Shown piece by piece: positions 18,028-28,257 of a stretch of 64,000 bases of DNA (within the stretch, counting starts at the first letter, position 1; every line of letters starts with the position of its first letter). The translations under genes were made by a program, and so were the position numbers. The stretch covers positions 1 to 64,000 of the forward strand of contig NZ_BANH01000025.1 of assembly GCF_000964465.1 (NCBI RefSeq). Reading direction: 5' to 3'. The stretch is from Gluconobacter thailandicus F149-1 = NBRC 100600 (lineage in GTDB: Bacteria; Pseudomonadota; Alphaproteobacteria; Acetobacterales; Acetobacteraceae). The notes under the pieces are model-generated. The model was not told the DNA's origin. It made no database searches and worked only from the letters and a program-made list of their open reading frames with translations.

Positions 18028-20229
18028 TCAGAGATCGAAGCGTGCGTTCAGGAAGACAGCCCGTGGCGTTCCGACGAAGAAGTAATCAGATGCCAGAAAG
18101 CCCCAGTAATGAAGGTTCGTGGCATTATCGAGTTCAGCGCGGAGCGTCACTTTGTGGTGGCCGATGCTGGTACGATAACTGGCCCGCAGGTTGAGCAGCG
18201 TATAACTTGGAACGTGATAGGTATTGGAACTGTCACCCCACATGGAGGCGGTATAGTGAACCTCGGCTGTGGCCGAGAGACCCGGTACGCCTGGGATACG
18301 GTCTGTCAGCTGGAACACGTTCTGGAACAGCGGAATGCCCTCGATCTTGTTCCCTTTGATAGTGGCATCTGCCTTGCTGTATTTCCCGCCTTCAGCGCCC
18401 AGACTGTCTGTGAGGGTAATGCCGAACGGCAGATCCACATGGCCGCTGAGTTCCGCGCCCTGATATGTGACTGTGCCATTCGAGACATAGACATTGTCCG
18501 CGTTGGCATACTGTGCGCCTCGCGTGATGCGATAAAGTGCGCCCGTCAGATCCCAGCTTGCCCGAGCAACTTTCGCACCGATTTCCACTTGGTCGGAACG
18601 AATTGGCGGAAGAGTCTCACGCGCGTTCTTATAGGTATCTCCCACGGTTCCACCGTTTTCCAGCGCCTGAACGTAGCTGGCGTAAATTGTGATGTCTTTC
18701 CAAGGATGGAACATCAGCGCGGCAGTTGGAGTGAGTGGCGTGGTACGCAGGGCTGTCTTCGCGGCAGAAGCTTTCCAGGTGAGCTGGTGGAAGTCAGTAA
18801 AGCGGATACCGGCCAGCAGCGACCAGTGTTTGTCGAACGTCAGGGTGTCGCTTCCGAAAAGACCGACTTGGTCTGAACGGTAATTGCGATAGGTCGCCGT
18901 GTTCCAGCTTCCGCTATAGGATCGGCTGATGACGGGCGCGTAGAGGTTCTGGCCTCCAATATCAACGTAATCCGAATCATAGGGCAGATACCGGCTCAGA
19001 CCCTGCCATGCGGCACCCATTGTAAAGTCGTGCCGGATAAAGCCTGTCCGGAACTTCCCTTCAAGAATAGCCTGCACCTGATCGTACTGCGCCCAGCTTC
19101 CGGGATTGGTGCTCATGTAGGTGTTGTAGTTCCCGGCTTGATCCTGCAGGGACATCCATTCCCCGCGATAGCGGCGGTAATCCATGCTGTGACTGTAATC
19201 GATGCGGGCGGTCCAGTTTTTCGTGATGTCCCAATGCAGCCCCGTGGAAACGAATAGCGTGTGAGACGTGAACATGCTGGCGGGAGAGGCGGTCAGGTTT
19301 TTATGGCCGCTGATGGCATCGGGAAGACGGTTGCTACCATAGGCGGACGGATCATCAATAAAGAAGTCCTGCACGCCACCCTGCACCTTGCGGTCCTGAT
19401 AAATGGCGTCGGCTGTCCACAACAGGTTGGGTGCAAGGCGCACATCCGTGGAAAGAGAACCTGAAAACCGGGTGACGTGAGAGCCGCTGTAGGTTTCGCC
19501 ATTTTCATGCGTGAGGTTGAGGCGGTATCCGACGATGTCGTTTCGGAAGAGGCGTCCGCCTGTATCAATGTGCTGGCTGCCTACTGCGCCTGAGCTGTAG
19601 CCTGCATCAAACGAAAATGTGCGGGCATCTGTCGGTTTCTTGGTCTGGAAGTCGATGATGCCGCCGGGCGCATTGAAGCCGTACATGAAACCGGAGGCAC
19701 CCTTGAGAAGCTGTACTGCCTCGAAAGATTCAAGCGGAAGCTCCACGGTCGTCATGAAGAAGGGCGTGCCGTTGATCTTGTAGCCGTTGTAATCGTCAAG
19801 CGGCACGCCGCGGACGGTGACGGAGTAGGCATTGAACGAATAGGTGTCACCGTTCGAAATGACGGATGCGTCCTGCGAGAAAACGCGGGCGAGGGATTTG
19901 ACCTGACGTTCCTGAATCTCGGCTGCTGTAACAGTTCTGATCGAGAAAGGTGTGTCCAGAACGCGTTTGGTTCCCAATGCGCCGCCATTAACGGGATGGG
20001 CGTGACCACGGACTGTGAGGCTTTCGTCCGCCTCATCCTGATGTCTGCTTTTCGCATGGTTGGGGGACACATGACGCGATTTCTGTGTGTCATGGCGGGG
20101 GATGCCAGCGGGCTTATGACTGGTCTCCGATGGCTCTTCCTGCGCTGCTGCCCATGCGACGGCAGAGGTGCCGGACATGAGAAGAGTGAAGGAAAGTACG
20201 GAGGATAGAACTGAAGAGGTGGTCGCCAT
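18028..20229 (-). CDS. TonB-dependent siderophore receptor
   Basis: 733 residues. Signal peptide, then a His/Lys-rich linker and a TonB-box-like DESLTVRGHA. The plug is of FhuA/FpvA type: RVLDTPFSIRTVTAAEIQER, VRGVPLDDYNGYKINGTPFF, VQLLKGASGFMYGFNAPGG. The barrel ends VFLNARFDL, so the last residue is Leu rather than Phe. It probably imports ferric siderophores using TonB-ExbB-ExbD energy. No clear Fur box could be seen in the AT-rich upstream region, so iron regulation is only presumed. There is no siderophore synthesis gene nearby; receptors for foreign siderophores are common in this family. Confidence 0.9.
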   Translation of the reverse strand: MATTSSVLSSVLSFTLLMSGTSAVAWAAAQEEPSETSHKPAGIPRHDTQKSRHVSPNHAKSRHQDEADESLTVRGHAHPVNGGALGTKRVLDTPFSIRTVTAAEIQERQVKSLARVFSQDASVISNGDTYSFNAYSVTVRGVPLDDYNGYKINGTPFFMTTVELPLESFEAVQLLKGASGFMYGFNAPGGIIDFQTKKPTDARTFSFDAGYSSGAVGSQHIDTGGRLFRNDIVGYRLNLTHENGETYSGSHVTRFSGSLSTDVRLAPNLLWTADAIYQDRKVQGGVQDFFIDDPSAYGSNRLPDAISGHKNLTASPASMFTSHTLFVSTGLHWDITKNWTARIDYSHSMDYRRYRGEWMSLQDQAGNYNTYMSTNPGSWAQYDQVQAILEGKFRTGFIRHDFTMGAAWQGLSRYLPYDSDYVDIGGQNLYAPVISRSYSGSWNTATYRNYRSDQVGLFGSDTLTFDKHWSLLAGIRFTDFHQLTWKASAAKTALRTTPLTPTAALMFHPWKDITIYASYVQALENGGTVGDTYKNARETLPPIRSDQVEIGAKVARASWDLTGALYRITRGAQYANADNVYVSNGTVTYQGAELSGHVDLPFGITLTDSLGAEGGKYSKADATIKGNKIEGIPLFQNVFQLTDRIPGVPGLSATAEVHYTASMWGDSSNTYHVPSYTLLNLRASYRTSIGHHKVTLRAELDNATNLHYWGFLASDYFFVGTPRAVFLNARFDL

Positions 20230-20960
20230 AGAACTGCACCGAAGTGTGAAATGTAAAAACTACGCAAATTCTAAGTTCAAAAAATAAAACATCAATATGG
20301 ATAGTTGTTTATATATCATTCCGATTAAAAATTGAAAACGCGTTGTAAATTCAGGATTTTTGCCAAATCGCCTTCTGTGTGTGTTTGGATTTCAGGGCGT
20401 GTAGAAAAGGGTGGCTATGGTGTCTCTTTTTGGCAACATGGATCGTGGAAGGGTTTTAATAACAAAATAATATAGTGAAAATGAATGAAACCCTATTCGG
20501 GAACGGTTCGGTCTTACTGAGGTCATCGTTGGACGTTCCTTGGTAGATACGCCGTGAAACAGTGTTGCATTCGTTCAGGACCCGCCCTCGGTGTCATCTG
20601 GAATCTGTCCTGCGATATTCGCGAGTGCATGGTGTGTCGAATTCAGTCTGAACTGCCGGAATGTCTGCCGCATGGTCGTACGGGCTGTTGAGGCACCGTG
20701 GCCAGAAAGTCTCATGTTTCCCCCGTCAATCGTTCCGATGACGGAAAATGCAGCGGACTGGATTTGAAAAACCTCTTGCTATTTCGTGAAATTTCCTCAG
20801 GACGCCATGTCTGGGTTCATAAGTTTCGTTTGGAGTCCCTAAAGTGTGACATTTGTGCACTGGAAATCATATGATACATTTTGAGGAAGGAATAATTCTA
20901 GACACATTTTAAAACATTCCTAATCTGCGCTGAACACCGGATCTGATTAGGACTGCCTGA
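20230..20960. other. Long AT-rich divergent intergenic region between two receptors
   Basis: A 731-base gap. A palindrome ATCATATGAT lies at 20866-20875, about 85 bases before the rightward receptor. On the minus strand an open stretch ends at 20575 and contains a 46-codon frame (20575-20715) with GGGGGA before its ATG; the same frame stays open a further 18 or so codons upstream, so it could be the tail of a decayed gene. I do not recognise its product. No riboswitch or tRNA was seen. Confidence 0.4.
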
Positions 20961-23486
20961 ATGCGCCTCAAGTCACTTCTTCTCGCTACCACCATCGTTA
21001 CGGTTCTGCATCCAGCACATCAGGCCTCTGCTGCCGTGCATAAATCGACCAGGGTCACAACACCTGCGAAGGGAACGGTCAAAACTACAGGGAAGAAAAC
21101 TGTCGTTCGTCAGGCTGCCGCTGCGCCGCGTCGTGCCCATGCGGTTGATAGCAACAGCAATGAGCAGATGATCGTGACGGGTACGCATGCCTTTAACCGC
21201 CGCGCACGCGATTCCACGAGCCCGATCAGTGTTCTTACGGCGGCAACACTGCGCCGTTCCGGTCAGATGAATCTTGCGGATGCCATTGTCCGTACGGATC
21301 CGTCGATTACGGTCAACGCTGTGGGAGCCGATGCCGGTGCGCTGACCTCTTCGATCCGTATGCGTGGTCTGAACCCGAACGAAGTTCTGGTTCTCGTGGA
21401 TGGAAAGCGGCGTCATACGACAGCCAACATCTATGCGGATGCTGGTCCGCAGCAGGGGTCAACGCCGGTCGATCTCAACATGATCCCGGCTTCCGCAATC
21501 GATCATATTGAAATCCTGCGTGATGGCGCGGCTGCCATGTATGGTTCGGACGCTATTGCGGGCGTTGTGAACATCATTCTGAAAAAGACACCGCATGGTT
21601 TGAACATGACCGCCCAGACGGGCGCGAACGCCTATAACGGCGATGGCTGGCAGTATCAGCTTGGCGCAGATGGCGGCTTCGGTTTCCTGGGTGATGGCTA
21701 TGTCCATATCAGCGGACAGATGTACCACACCGACCATATGGTCCCGAACACGACGGATGTGCGAACTGTTCCGGGGAATCCTGAATACAAGGGCTATACG
21801 GTTCCGCATGATTCCAACAAGATCCTGAGTACGCCGGAAGAAACCCGCGAAAACCTCAGCATTGAATTCGGCAAGACGCTGACGGAAGGTGTGAAGGGCT
21901 ATGGCCTCATCACCTATGCTCATCGTCATTCCGAGGCCTACGAAAACTATCGTATGCCGTCTGTGGCTCCGACGCTGTATCCGTATGGATTTTCACCGCT
22001 CGAAACCATCGAAGAGAACGACTATGCCGCAACTCTGGGTCTCAAGGGCGACAATTTCCTTGGCTTCTCATGGGATCTGAGTTCCACGTACGGTGCGGAT
22101 GAAGATGATGTCGGGAACAAGAACACTGCCAACCCGAACCTGATCAAAGAGACAGGAACATCGCCGACGACGGTCCGCGCTGAAACGTATCGTTTGTCCC
22201 AGTGGACGAACAACCTCGATTTCCGTCGGCAGTTGAAGATTGCCGACCTCGTTCCGGTTACGGTTGCTTTTGGTGGCGAGCATCGTCTTGAGACCTATCA
22301 GATCTGGCCGGGTGAAATCGCGTCCTACACGCAGGGTGGTACGCAGGGTTATGCTGGTCTGATGCCAGAGAACTCCGGTAAATGGAGCCGTGACGTCTGG
22401 GCTGCTTATCTCGACGGTGACTTCCATCCGCTCAAGCACTGGGATCTCGATTTCGCTGGCCGTTTCGAGCATTACACGGACGTTGGCAATACCGAGAACG
22501 GCAAGGTTTCCACACGGTATGACATCACGAAGCGCATTGCCGTTCGTGCTACGATCAGCAACGGTTTCCGTGCTCCGACCCTGCCGGAAGAAAACTTCAG
22601 CTCCCTGAATGTGTCGCCGACGGGCGCATCCGGTCTGTTGTCCACATCCAGTGCTGCTGGCAAGAGCCTTGGCGCCCAGCATCTGAAGCCTGAGCGGTCC
22701 ACGAGTGCTGAGGGTGGCATCATTCTTGAGCCGGTTGATGGCTGGCACATCTCGGCGGACGTCTATCAGATCAATATCCGTGACCGCATTTCCGGTGCAG
22801 GGTCTGTCTATGGTGACTCTGCCATCTCGGCGATTGCCATGACGGGTGCAACACTGCCAACCGGCATTACGACTGCTGACGTGTCTGCCAATTACTTTGC
22901 CAATGTGGGCAGCACGCGCACACAGGGCCTCGATATCCAGTCCGATTACCTGCTGCATATGCATCAGTATGGGAACCTGGATCTGACCATGGCACTCAAC
23001 CTGAACCGCACCCGTGTCAATCACATCAACACGAACTCTCAGGGTAATCCCTACCTTAATGAGCAGAGCATTGCGTATCTGACGTCTACATCTCCGCGCA
23101 GCAAAATTATCCTGAATGCGTACTGGACGATCGGTAAGTGGGATGTGAACGTGCGTCAGACCCGTTACGGCGAGACCACGTCTATGCTGACCTATCAGGA
23201 TCAGACGCCTGCAAGCCTGACCTGCAAGGGGCAGAGCCTTCAGTATTCCAATGTCTGCTGGGGACAGTTCAAGAATACACCGGTCTGGCTGACGGATCTT
23301 GAGGTTGGGTACCGCCTCAACCACATGTGGCACTTCGCCGTGGGTGCCAATAACATCTTCAATCAGCGTCCACGTCGCTTGAGCAAGTACCTCAACTATC
23401 TTGGGGCCAACATGTACGATACGGATTCTTCCGGTATCGGTATCGCTGGCGGCTACTACTATGGCCGTATCAACGCCACGTTCTGA
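20961..23486 (+). CDS. TonB-dependent outer-membrane receptor
   Basis: 841 residues. Signal peptide ending at HQASA, basic linker, TonB-box-like EQMIVTGTHA, and a plug with SPISVLTAATLRRSGQ, SIRMRGLNPNEVLVLVDGKR and IDHIEILRDGAAAMYGSDAIAG. The barrel contains FRAPTLPEENFSSLN (a conserved barrel motif) and ends YYYGRINATF with terminal Phe. This subtype (VLVLVDGKRRH) occurs in proteobacterial receptors for varied substrates, so the ligand is unknown. A weak ribosome site (GGACTGCCTG) precedes ATG 20961. Transcribed alone; a gap of about 150 bases separates it from the PII gene. Confidence 0.9.
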   Translation: MRLKSLLLATTIVTVLHPAHQASAAVHKSTRVTTPAKGTVKTTGKKTVVRQAAAAPRRAHAVDSNSNEQMIVTGTHAFNRRARDSTSPISVLTAATLRRSGQMNLADAIVRTDPSITVNAVGADAGALTSSIRMRGLNPNEVLVLVDGKRRHTTANIYADAGPQQGSTPVDLNMIPASAIDHIEILRDGAAAMYGSDAIAGVVNIILKKTPHGLNMTAQTGANAYNGDGWQYQLGADGGFGFLGDGYVHISGQMYHTDHMVPNTTDVRTVPGNPEYKGYTVPHDSNKILSTPEETRENLSIEFGKTLTEGVKGYGLITYAHRHSEAYENYRMPSVAPTLYPYGFSPLETIEENDYAATLGLKGDNFLGFSWDLSSTYGADEDDVGNKNTANPNLIKETGTSPTTVRAETYRLSQWTNNLDFRRQLKIADLVPVTVAFGGEHRLETYQIWPGEIASYTQGGTQGYAGLMPENSGKWSRDVWAAYLDGDFHPLKHWDLDFAGRFEHYTDVGNTENGKVSTRYDITKRIAVRATISNGFRAPTLPEENFSSLNVSPTGASGLLSTSSAAGKSLGAQHLKPERSTSAEGGIILEPVDGWHISADVYQINIRDRISGAGSVYGDSAISAIAMTGATLPTGITTADVSANYFANVGSTRTQGLDIQSDYLLHMHQYGNLDLTMALNLNRTRVNHINTNSQGNPYLNEQSIAYLTSTSPRSKIILNAYWTIGKWDVNVRQTRYGETTSMLTYQDQTPASLTCKGQSLQYSNVCWGQFKNTPVWLTDLEVGYRLNHMWHFAVGANNIFNQRPRRLSKYLNYLGANMYDTDSSGIGIAGGYYYGRINATF

Positions 23487-23572
23487 TCCTTCCGCAGGAT
23501 ACAGATGAAGCAGACACGCCCAGAGATGCCGGCTTTACGGTGTCTCTGGGCTGTTTCGTATATTGTTGTTGA

Positions 23573-23973
<401 letters not shown>

Positions 23974-23974
<1 letters not shown>

Positions 23975-25317
23975 TGAAAGGCTCCTGTCTTTCTGTCATG
24001 GCAGCGGCGATTTTGCTACCTGCCTCTGCAATGGCTGCGGACGCACCGGCGGCGATTGATACGGGCGATACAGCCTGGATGCTGATCAGCACCGCCCTCG
24101 TGCTGATGATGACCGTTCCGGGTCTGGCGCTGTTCTATGGCGGCATGGTGCGCAAGAAGAACGTGCTTGCCACGCTGATCCAGTCTTTTGCCATCTGCTG
24201 CATTGCCAGCTTGGTCTGGATGGTTGCGGGTTACAGTCTGGCCTTTTCGAACGGTACGCCATGGATCGGTGATCTCTCCCGCGCGCTCCTGAATGGTGTG
24301 GCAGCCAACTTCCATAATGGTGTGGATTCCGCATTTACGCTGGGCGCGGGTACGGCAGCTGCTGTGCCGATGACGATCCCCGAGAGCGTCTACATGATGT
24401 TCCAGATGACGTTTGCCGTCATCACCCCTGCGCTGATTACGGGTGCTTACGCAGAGCGCATGAAGTTCTCGTCGATGTGCGTTTTCACCATTCTGTGGCT
24501 ACTCGTGGTTTACGCGCCGATTGCTCACTGGGTCTGGAGCCCGACGGGCTGGGTCGCAGGTCTGGGGGCTGTGGACTTTGCCGGTGGAACGGTCGTGCAT
24601 ATCAATTCCGGTGTGGCCGGTCTGGTTTGTGCTTATGTTCTGGGCAAGCGTCGCGGTATTGGCACGGATGACATGTCTCCGTTCAACCTGACTTACGCCA
24701 TTATCGGTGCGTCCCTGCTCTGGGTTGGCTGGTTTGGCTTCAATGCCGGGTCTGCTCTGGGTGCCAACGGGCGTGCTGGCATGGCCATGCTGACGACGCA
24801 GCTTGCGGCCGCTGCAGGTGGGGTGGCGTGGATGATCGTTGAATGGGCGCGGACCGGCAAGCCAACGGCACTCGGCATCATTTCCGGTGTTGTGGCGGGT
24901 CTGGTGGCCATTACGCCGGCTGCCGGTTTCGTTCTTCCGGGCGGGGCGGTCGTAATTGGCCTGATCGCGGGTGCGGTCTGCTTCTGGAGTGCGACCTGGC
25001 TCAAGCATGCACTGGGCTATGATGACAGTCTTGATGCTTTCGGCGTTCACGGAACGGGCGGTATTATCGGTGCTCTGCTGACGGGTGTTCTGGCTTACGG
25101 TCCGTTGTCTGCAACGGATGCCAATCCAAAAGGAACGGTTGGCAGTCTGTCAGAGTTGCTGGCTCAGGCCGAAGCTGTCTGCGTGACGATTGTCTGGTGT
25201 GTCATCATGACGTTTGTGATTCTGAAGATTCTGGATCGGGTCATGGGTCTGCGCGTTTCTGCGGAAGAGGAGCTTGAAGGCCTCGATACGACAATGCATG
25301 GTGAGCGCATCAACTGA
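23974..25317 (+). CDS. amtB: Ammonium transporter AmtB
   Basis: 447 residues. A cleavable N-terminal signal (LSVMAAAILLPASAMAAD) precedes 11 transmembrane helices, as in E. coli AmtB. Pore features are visible: TALVLMMTVPGLALFYGGMV, FQMTFAVITPALITGAYAER, GGTVVHINSGVAGLVCAY with the first pore His, and DAFGVHGTGGIIGALLTG with the second pore His. It conducts ammonia/ammonium across the inner membrane under PII control. The C-terminal cytoplasmic tail (GLRVSAEEELEGLDTTMHGE) is the PII-binding tail. The start ATG overlaps the glnK stop (TGATG); a GTG one codon earlier is possible. Confidence 0.96.
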
Positions 25318-25386
25318 TGCCGTAGTCACTGGCGTTTTCGGGCCGGGAGGCTGCGACCTTCCGGTTGACAGACAAGGATGTTTTTC

Positions 25387-25914
25387 ATGGTTTCCAACCG
25401 TTTGCTGTCCCGCCTTTCCCTCGCCGCTGTTCTGGCGGCGGGGCTCGCCACTGTTCCTGCTCACGCCATGACGGCAAAGGAATGTCACGCCGCTTTCCAG
25501 TCAGCCAAGAAGGGCGGCACGCTGAATGGCCAGAGCTACAAGGCCTTCAAGGCCGCAAACTGTGGTACGGAAACACCTGATGCTGCTTCTGCCGCTGCGG
25601 CCCCGGCGGCAGCTACAGCACCGACGACGACTGTTCCCGTTACGACGGGTAAGGCCAACCCGCCTGACTCATCCGTAGCCGGTACAAAGGCTCCGATTGC
25701 GTCCAAGAGCGCACCGGTTACGTCTGGCAACGTCGTGTTCCCGAGTGCCGTTTCTTCCCAGTATTCCAGCCTGTCAGCTGGCAAGGCTCGGATGAAGACC
25801 TGCGTTGCCCAGTATAATGCGAACAAGGCCAATGGTGGGAATGGCAACCTGAAGTGGATCCAGAAGGGCGGCGGTTACTGGTCCCAGTGCAACAGCCGTC
25901 TGAAGGGCGAATAA
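25387..25914 (+). CDS. Small secreted cysteine-pair protein with two related motifs
   Basis: 175 residues. Signal peptide MVSNRLLSRLSLAAVLAAGL ending at AHA. The mature protein has an N-terminal CHAAFQSAKKGGTLNGQSYK..FKAANC block, an Ala/Thr/Pro-rich disordered middle, and a C-terminal block with MKTCVAQYNANKANGG..WSQCNSRLKGE. Each end block is a Cys-x(25-30)-Cys helix pair somewhat like PsiF repeats; that resemblance is weak. Periplasmic or secreted; function unknown. The start at ATG 25387 sits eight bases after AAGGA, while the ATG at 25378 overlaps it. It follows amtB by 69 bases and could be read through from that promoter. Confidence 0.75.
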   Translation: MVSNRLLSRLSLAAVLAAGLATVPAHAMTAKECHAAFQSAKKGGTLNGQSYKAFKAANCGTETPDAASAAAAPAAATAPTTTVPVTTGKANPPDSSVAGTKAPIASKSAPVTSGNVVFPSAVSSQYSSLSAGKARMKTCVAQYNANKANGGNGNLKWIQKGGGYWSQCNSRLKGE

Positions 25915-25936
25915 TCTTCGTCCTCCCGGATTGCAG

Positions 25937-25972
25937 AAGCCTCCGTTTCCAGTTGGAACGGGGGCTTTTTTT
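25937..25972 (+). terminator. Terminator of the amtB-downstream gene
   Basis: A near-perfect long stem AAGCCTCCGTTTCCA / TGGAACGGGGGCTT followed by seven T, 23 bases after the stop codon. Confidence 0.85.
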
Positions 25973-26130
25973 ATGGCGGTTTATTTGTGAAGGGGGGTGG
26001 TGCAAAACCGGTTGCGCCACACCGGCCCATGCCTGACAAACGTTCTGTAATAAGCGTTATGAGACAGGTAATGACCTTGACGGCGTTGGATCGGAACGTC
26101 TGGCCTGGCGTGTACAGATGGCTTGCCTTC

Positions 26131-27114
26131 ATGAAGTGGTTGGCCCTGTTTATGATAGTGGGGGCATTATCGAATGCCTTATCGTTTGCGGGAGACGGTT
26201 CCGACTGTGTCACGGCTCCGATCGTGCTGCCCTTGCTGGGGGGGGAAGGCGACGCGCCTCTGATCCCGGTCACGGTCAATGGCAAACGCGCGGCGATGTA
26301 TGTCAGCCCGTCATTTGACAGCATCTATGTGAGGAATGCGCAGGGAATTACATTTCCTGACGGGGGCGAGCCCACCACCGTCCTCATGAATGGTACCTAC
26401 AGGGAGCAGGCGTCACGCTCGCGGATTGATAAGCTTGTTCTTGATGAGACGCCTCTGAAAAACGTGGATGTCATTCGCCTCGACACGCCGAGTACCCAGG
26501 TCGTGGATGGGAGGCCCGTTGTGGGCGTTCTGAGACGAACCGCGTTGTCCAGCCTTGCCATTCTGCTTGATATTCCGGAGCGTCAGTTTGCTTATCTTGA
26601 TTTCAGCAACAAGGAAGTCTGCAAAGGGACGATTGACGGATTTCTGGGAAAAGACAGTCATTCCGCTGAGATGGAAGATGACTTTACGGTTCACATCCGT
26701 ATCGAGACCAGAAAGAAGCGCGTCAGTTTCGACCCGGATCTGACATACACGACGTTTCCCTCATTCTGGATGTCGTCCCTGAAAGACAATTTGCAGGTCT
26801 TGGAGACCCAGAAGAAATTTACCCATTACGATCGCTTCATGAGCGTTGGGCAGGCTGCACAGGTCAGGAACCTTTTTATGGGAGGCGTGCCGATCAGGGA
26901 CGAGAAAGTGCTGTTTCAGGACGAGGTTGATATTGGCAACCTTGGACTACCCTTTTTCGCTGACAAGGTCATTCTCTGGAGCCTTGGTCGAAACCGGCTG
27001 TATTTCGTGCAGCCGGCACATATCAAACCCATGCCTAAAGGACAGTCCCTGCATTTTTTTGCGACCCATTCCGGCAGCGTTGCCGTTCGCGACGGGTCTG
27101 GGACTGTGCAGTAG
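26131..27114 (+). CDS. Retropepsin-fold secreted protein with altered active sites
   Basis: 327 residues from ATG 26131, where a signal peptide (MKWLALFMIVGALSNALSFA) begins; no good ribosome site is seen and the frame is open back to 25987. The layout parallels the aspartyl protease at 28254: IPVTVNGKRAAMYV here matches VPVQINGQAASMIV there. The catalytic VDTGS is replaced by VSPSF, and the second LDSGA site by FDPDL. Known retropepsin-like enzymes need the DTG/DSG aspartates, so this copy is probably non-catalytic; a binding or scaffold role is inferred. Only two cysteines occur in the mature part (C26 and a later one in KEVCKGT), which could form a disulfide. Convergent with the SDR gene that follows. 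Confidence 0.7.
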   Translation: MKWLALFMIVGALSNALSFAGDGSDCVTAPIVLPLLGGEGDAPLIPVTVNGKRAAMYVSPSFDSIYVRNAQGITFPDGGEPTTVLMNGTYREQASRSRIDKLVLDETPLKNVDVIRLDTPSTQVVDGRPVVGVLRRTALSSLAILLDIPERQFAYLDFSNKEVCKGTIDGFLGKDSHSAEMEDDFTVHIRIETRKKRVSFDPDLTYTTFPSFWMSSLKDNLQVLETQKKFTHYDRFMSVGQAAQVRNLFMGGVPIRDEKVLFQDEVDIGNLGLPFFADKVILWSLGRNRLYFVQPAHIKPMPKGQSLHFFATHSGSVAVRDGSGTVQ

Positions 27115-27122
27115 GGCGGCCT

Positions 27123-27908
27123 TCAGTCCATCGGGAAAGGAGGCTGGCCGTTTGATGCCGTCACACCGCCATCAACCGGCATGATGAGGCCCGTGATATA
27201 GGCGGCATCGTCGCTGGCAAGGAATGTGATGGCTGCCGCCATGTCTTCCGGTTCTCCAAGGCGCTGGAGTGGAATGCGGTCTTCAACACTTTTGACAAAA
27301 GCCTGGTCCTTGACGGCGTCTGCCGTCATGGCAGTGCGGGTGACGGCTGGACAGATCGCGTTAATACGCACACCGTCTTTCCCATGGTCCATCGCCAGAA
27401 CGCGTGTCAGATTAACAACGCCACCCTTGGCGACATCATAATAGGCCGTGTTCCAGTCGCCTCTCATTCCGGAAACCGAAGCCGTGTTGACGATGTTGCC
27501 TTGGCTCTCGATGAGCATGGGCAGGAAGGTCCGGCTCATATTCAAGGTGCCGGTCAATGTTGTGGCGCAGACCGTCTGCCAGGCAGAAAGATCACCATCC
27601 AGGACAGTCCCCATGGTGGTGACACCTGCGTTGTTCACCAGAATATCCAGTGTTCCAAAGGTCTGCTTCGTGAAAGCAAGAAGTGCGTCGACCTGATCGG
27701 GTTGTGAGATGTCCGTCAGGGAAGCCTTGGCTTTTGTCGGATCAAGGGATGTCATGACATGATTCAGTTTGTCTTCATCCCGATCGACCAGAAGAACATG
27801 GGCGCCTTCTTCAAGAAAACGAAGAACTGTTGCATGCCCGATTCCGGACGCTGCGCCCGTCACGAGGACCTTGCGGCCAGTGAACCGTGATAATCCGTGA
27901 AGCGTCAT
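27123..27908 (-). CDS. SDR-family oxidoreductase
   Basis: 261 residues, classical short-chain dehydrogenase. The cofactor motif is VLVTGAASGIGHATVLRFLE with VDRDED after it, an acidic end that favours NAD(H). NNAG occurs as LVNNAGVTTMG, the catalytic Ser is in IVNTASVSGMRG, and Tyr/Lys are in YYDVAKGG, where the canonical YxxxK is AYYDVAKGG. The C-terminal ITFLASDDAAYITGLIMPVDGGVTA is typical. Substrate is unknown; such enzymes oxidise or reduce polyols, ketones or hydroxy acids. The start ATG 27908 is eight bases after AAGGA (27920 region); the TTG before it is rejected. Divergent from the Cdd1-like gene. Confidence 0.92.
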   Translation of the reverse strand: MTLHGLSRFTGRKVLVTGAASGIGHATVLRFLEEGAHVLLVDRDEDKLNHVMTSLDPTKAKASLTDISQPDQVDALLAFTKQTFGTLDILVNNAGVTTMGTVLDGDLSAWQTVCATTLTGTLNMSRTFLPMLIESQGNIVNTASVSGMRGDWNTAYYDVAKGGVVNLTRVLAMDHGKDGVRINAICPAVTRTAMTADAVKDQAFVKSVEDRIPLQRLGEPEDMAAAITFLASDDAAYITGLIMPVDGGVTASNGQPPFPMD

Positions 27909-27981
27909 CAATCATGTCCTTTTGTTGCAAGGATATTAAGATGTCAGTGATGGTATGGTTGCTTGAATAAGGGACATGGGG

Positions 27982-28257
27982 ATGAGCGATCTCGCAAAGC
28001 TGAAGAATGTGGGCAAGGCGGCTCTGGCCGATTTTGCAGTTCTTGGAGTCACCTCAACGGCGCAACTGGCTGCGTGCGATCCGGATGATCTCTATTTGAA
28101 ACTCTGCGCGCTGACAGGACAAACGCATGATCCCTGCGTCCACGATGTGTTTGCTGCGACCATTCATCAGGCCCGGACCGGAGAAGCCCTGAACTGGTGG
28201 GCTTTCACACCTGCCCGGAAGGAGCGCATGAAAGCCGGGACGTTTTGTAAAGTTTAA
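27982..28257 (+). CDS. Cdd1/pathogenicity-locus type helix-hairpin-helix protein
   Basis: 91 residues. LAKLKNVGKAALADFAVLGV is a helix-hairpin-helix, and LYLKLCALTGQTHDPCVHDV followed by WWAFTP matches the Cdd1 family (PF11731, named for a Clostridioides difficile locus), whose members typically read LYxxLcxxTGxxhDPCvxDvF. Its biochemical role is not known; nucleic-acid binding is plausible from the fold. ATG 27982 is preferred to 27976, because AAGGGA lies six to seven bases upstream of it. Its TAA overlaps the stop codon of the convergent aspartyl protease gene (shared TTAA). Confidence 0.8.
   Translation: MSDLAKLKNVGKAALADFAVLGVTSTAQLAACDPDDLYLKLCALTGQTHDPCVHDVFAATIHQARTGEALNWWAFTPARKERMKAGTFCKV

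Noticed and set aside
22068-23333. 421-codon minus frame opposite a TonB receptor
   Set aside because: Antisense shadow of a well-supported gene; no family features.
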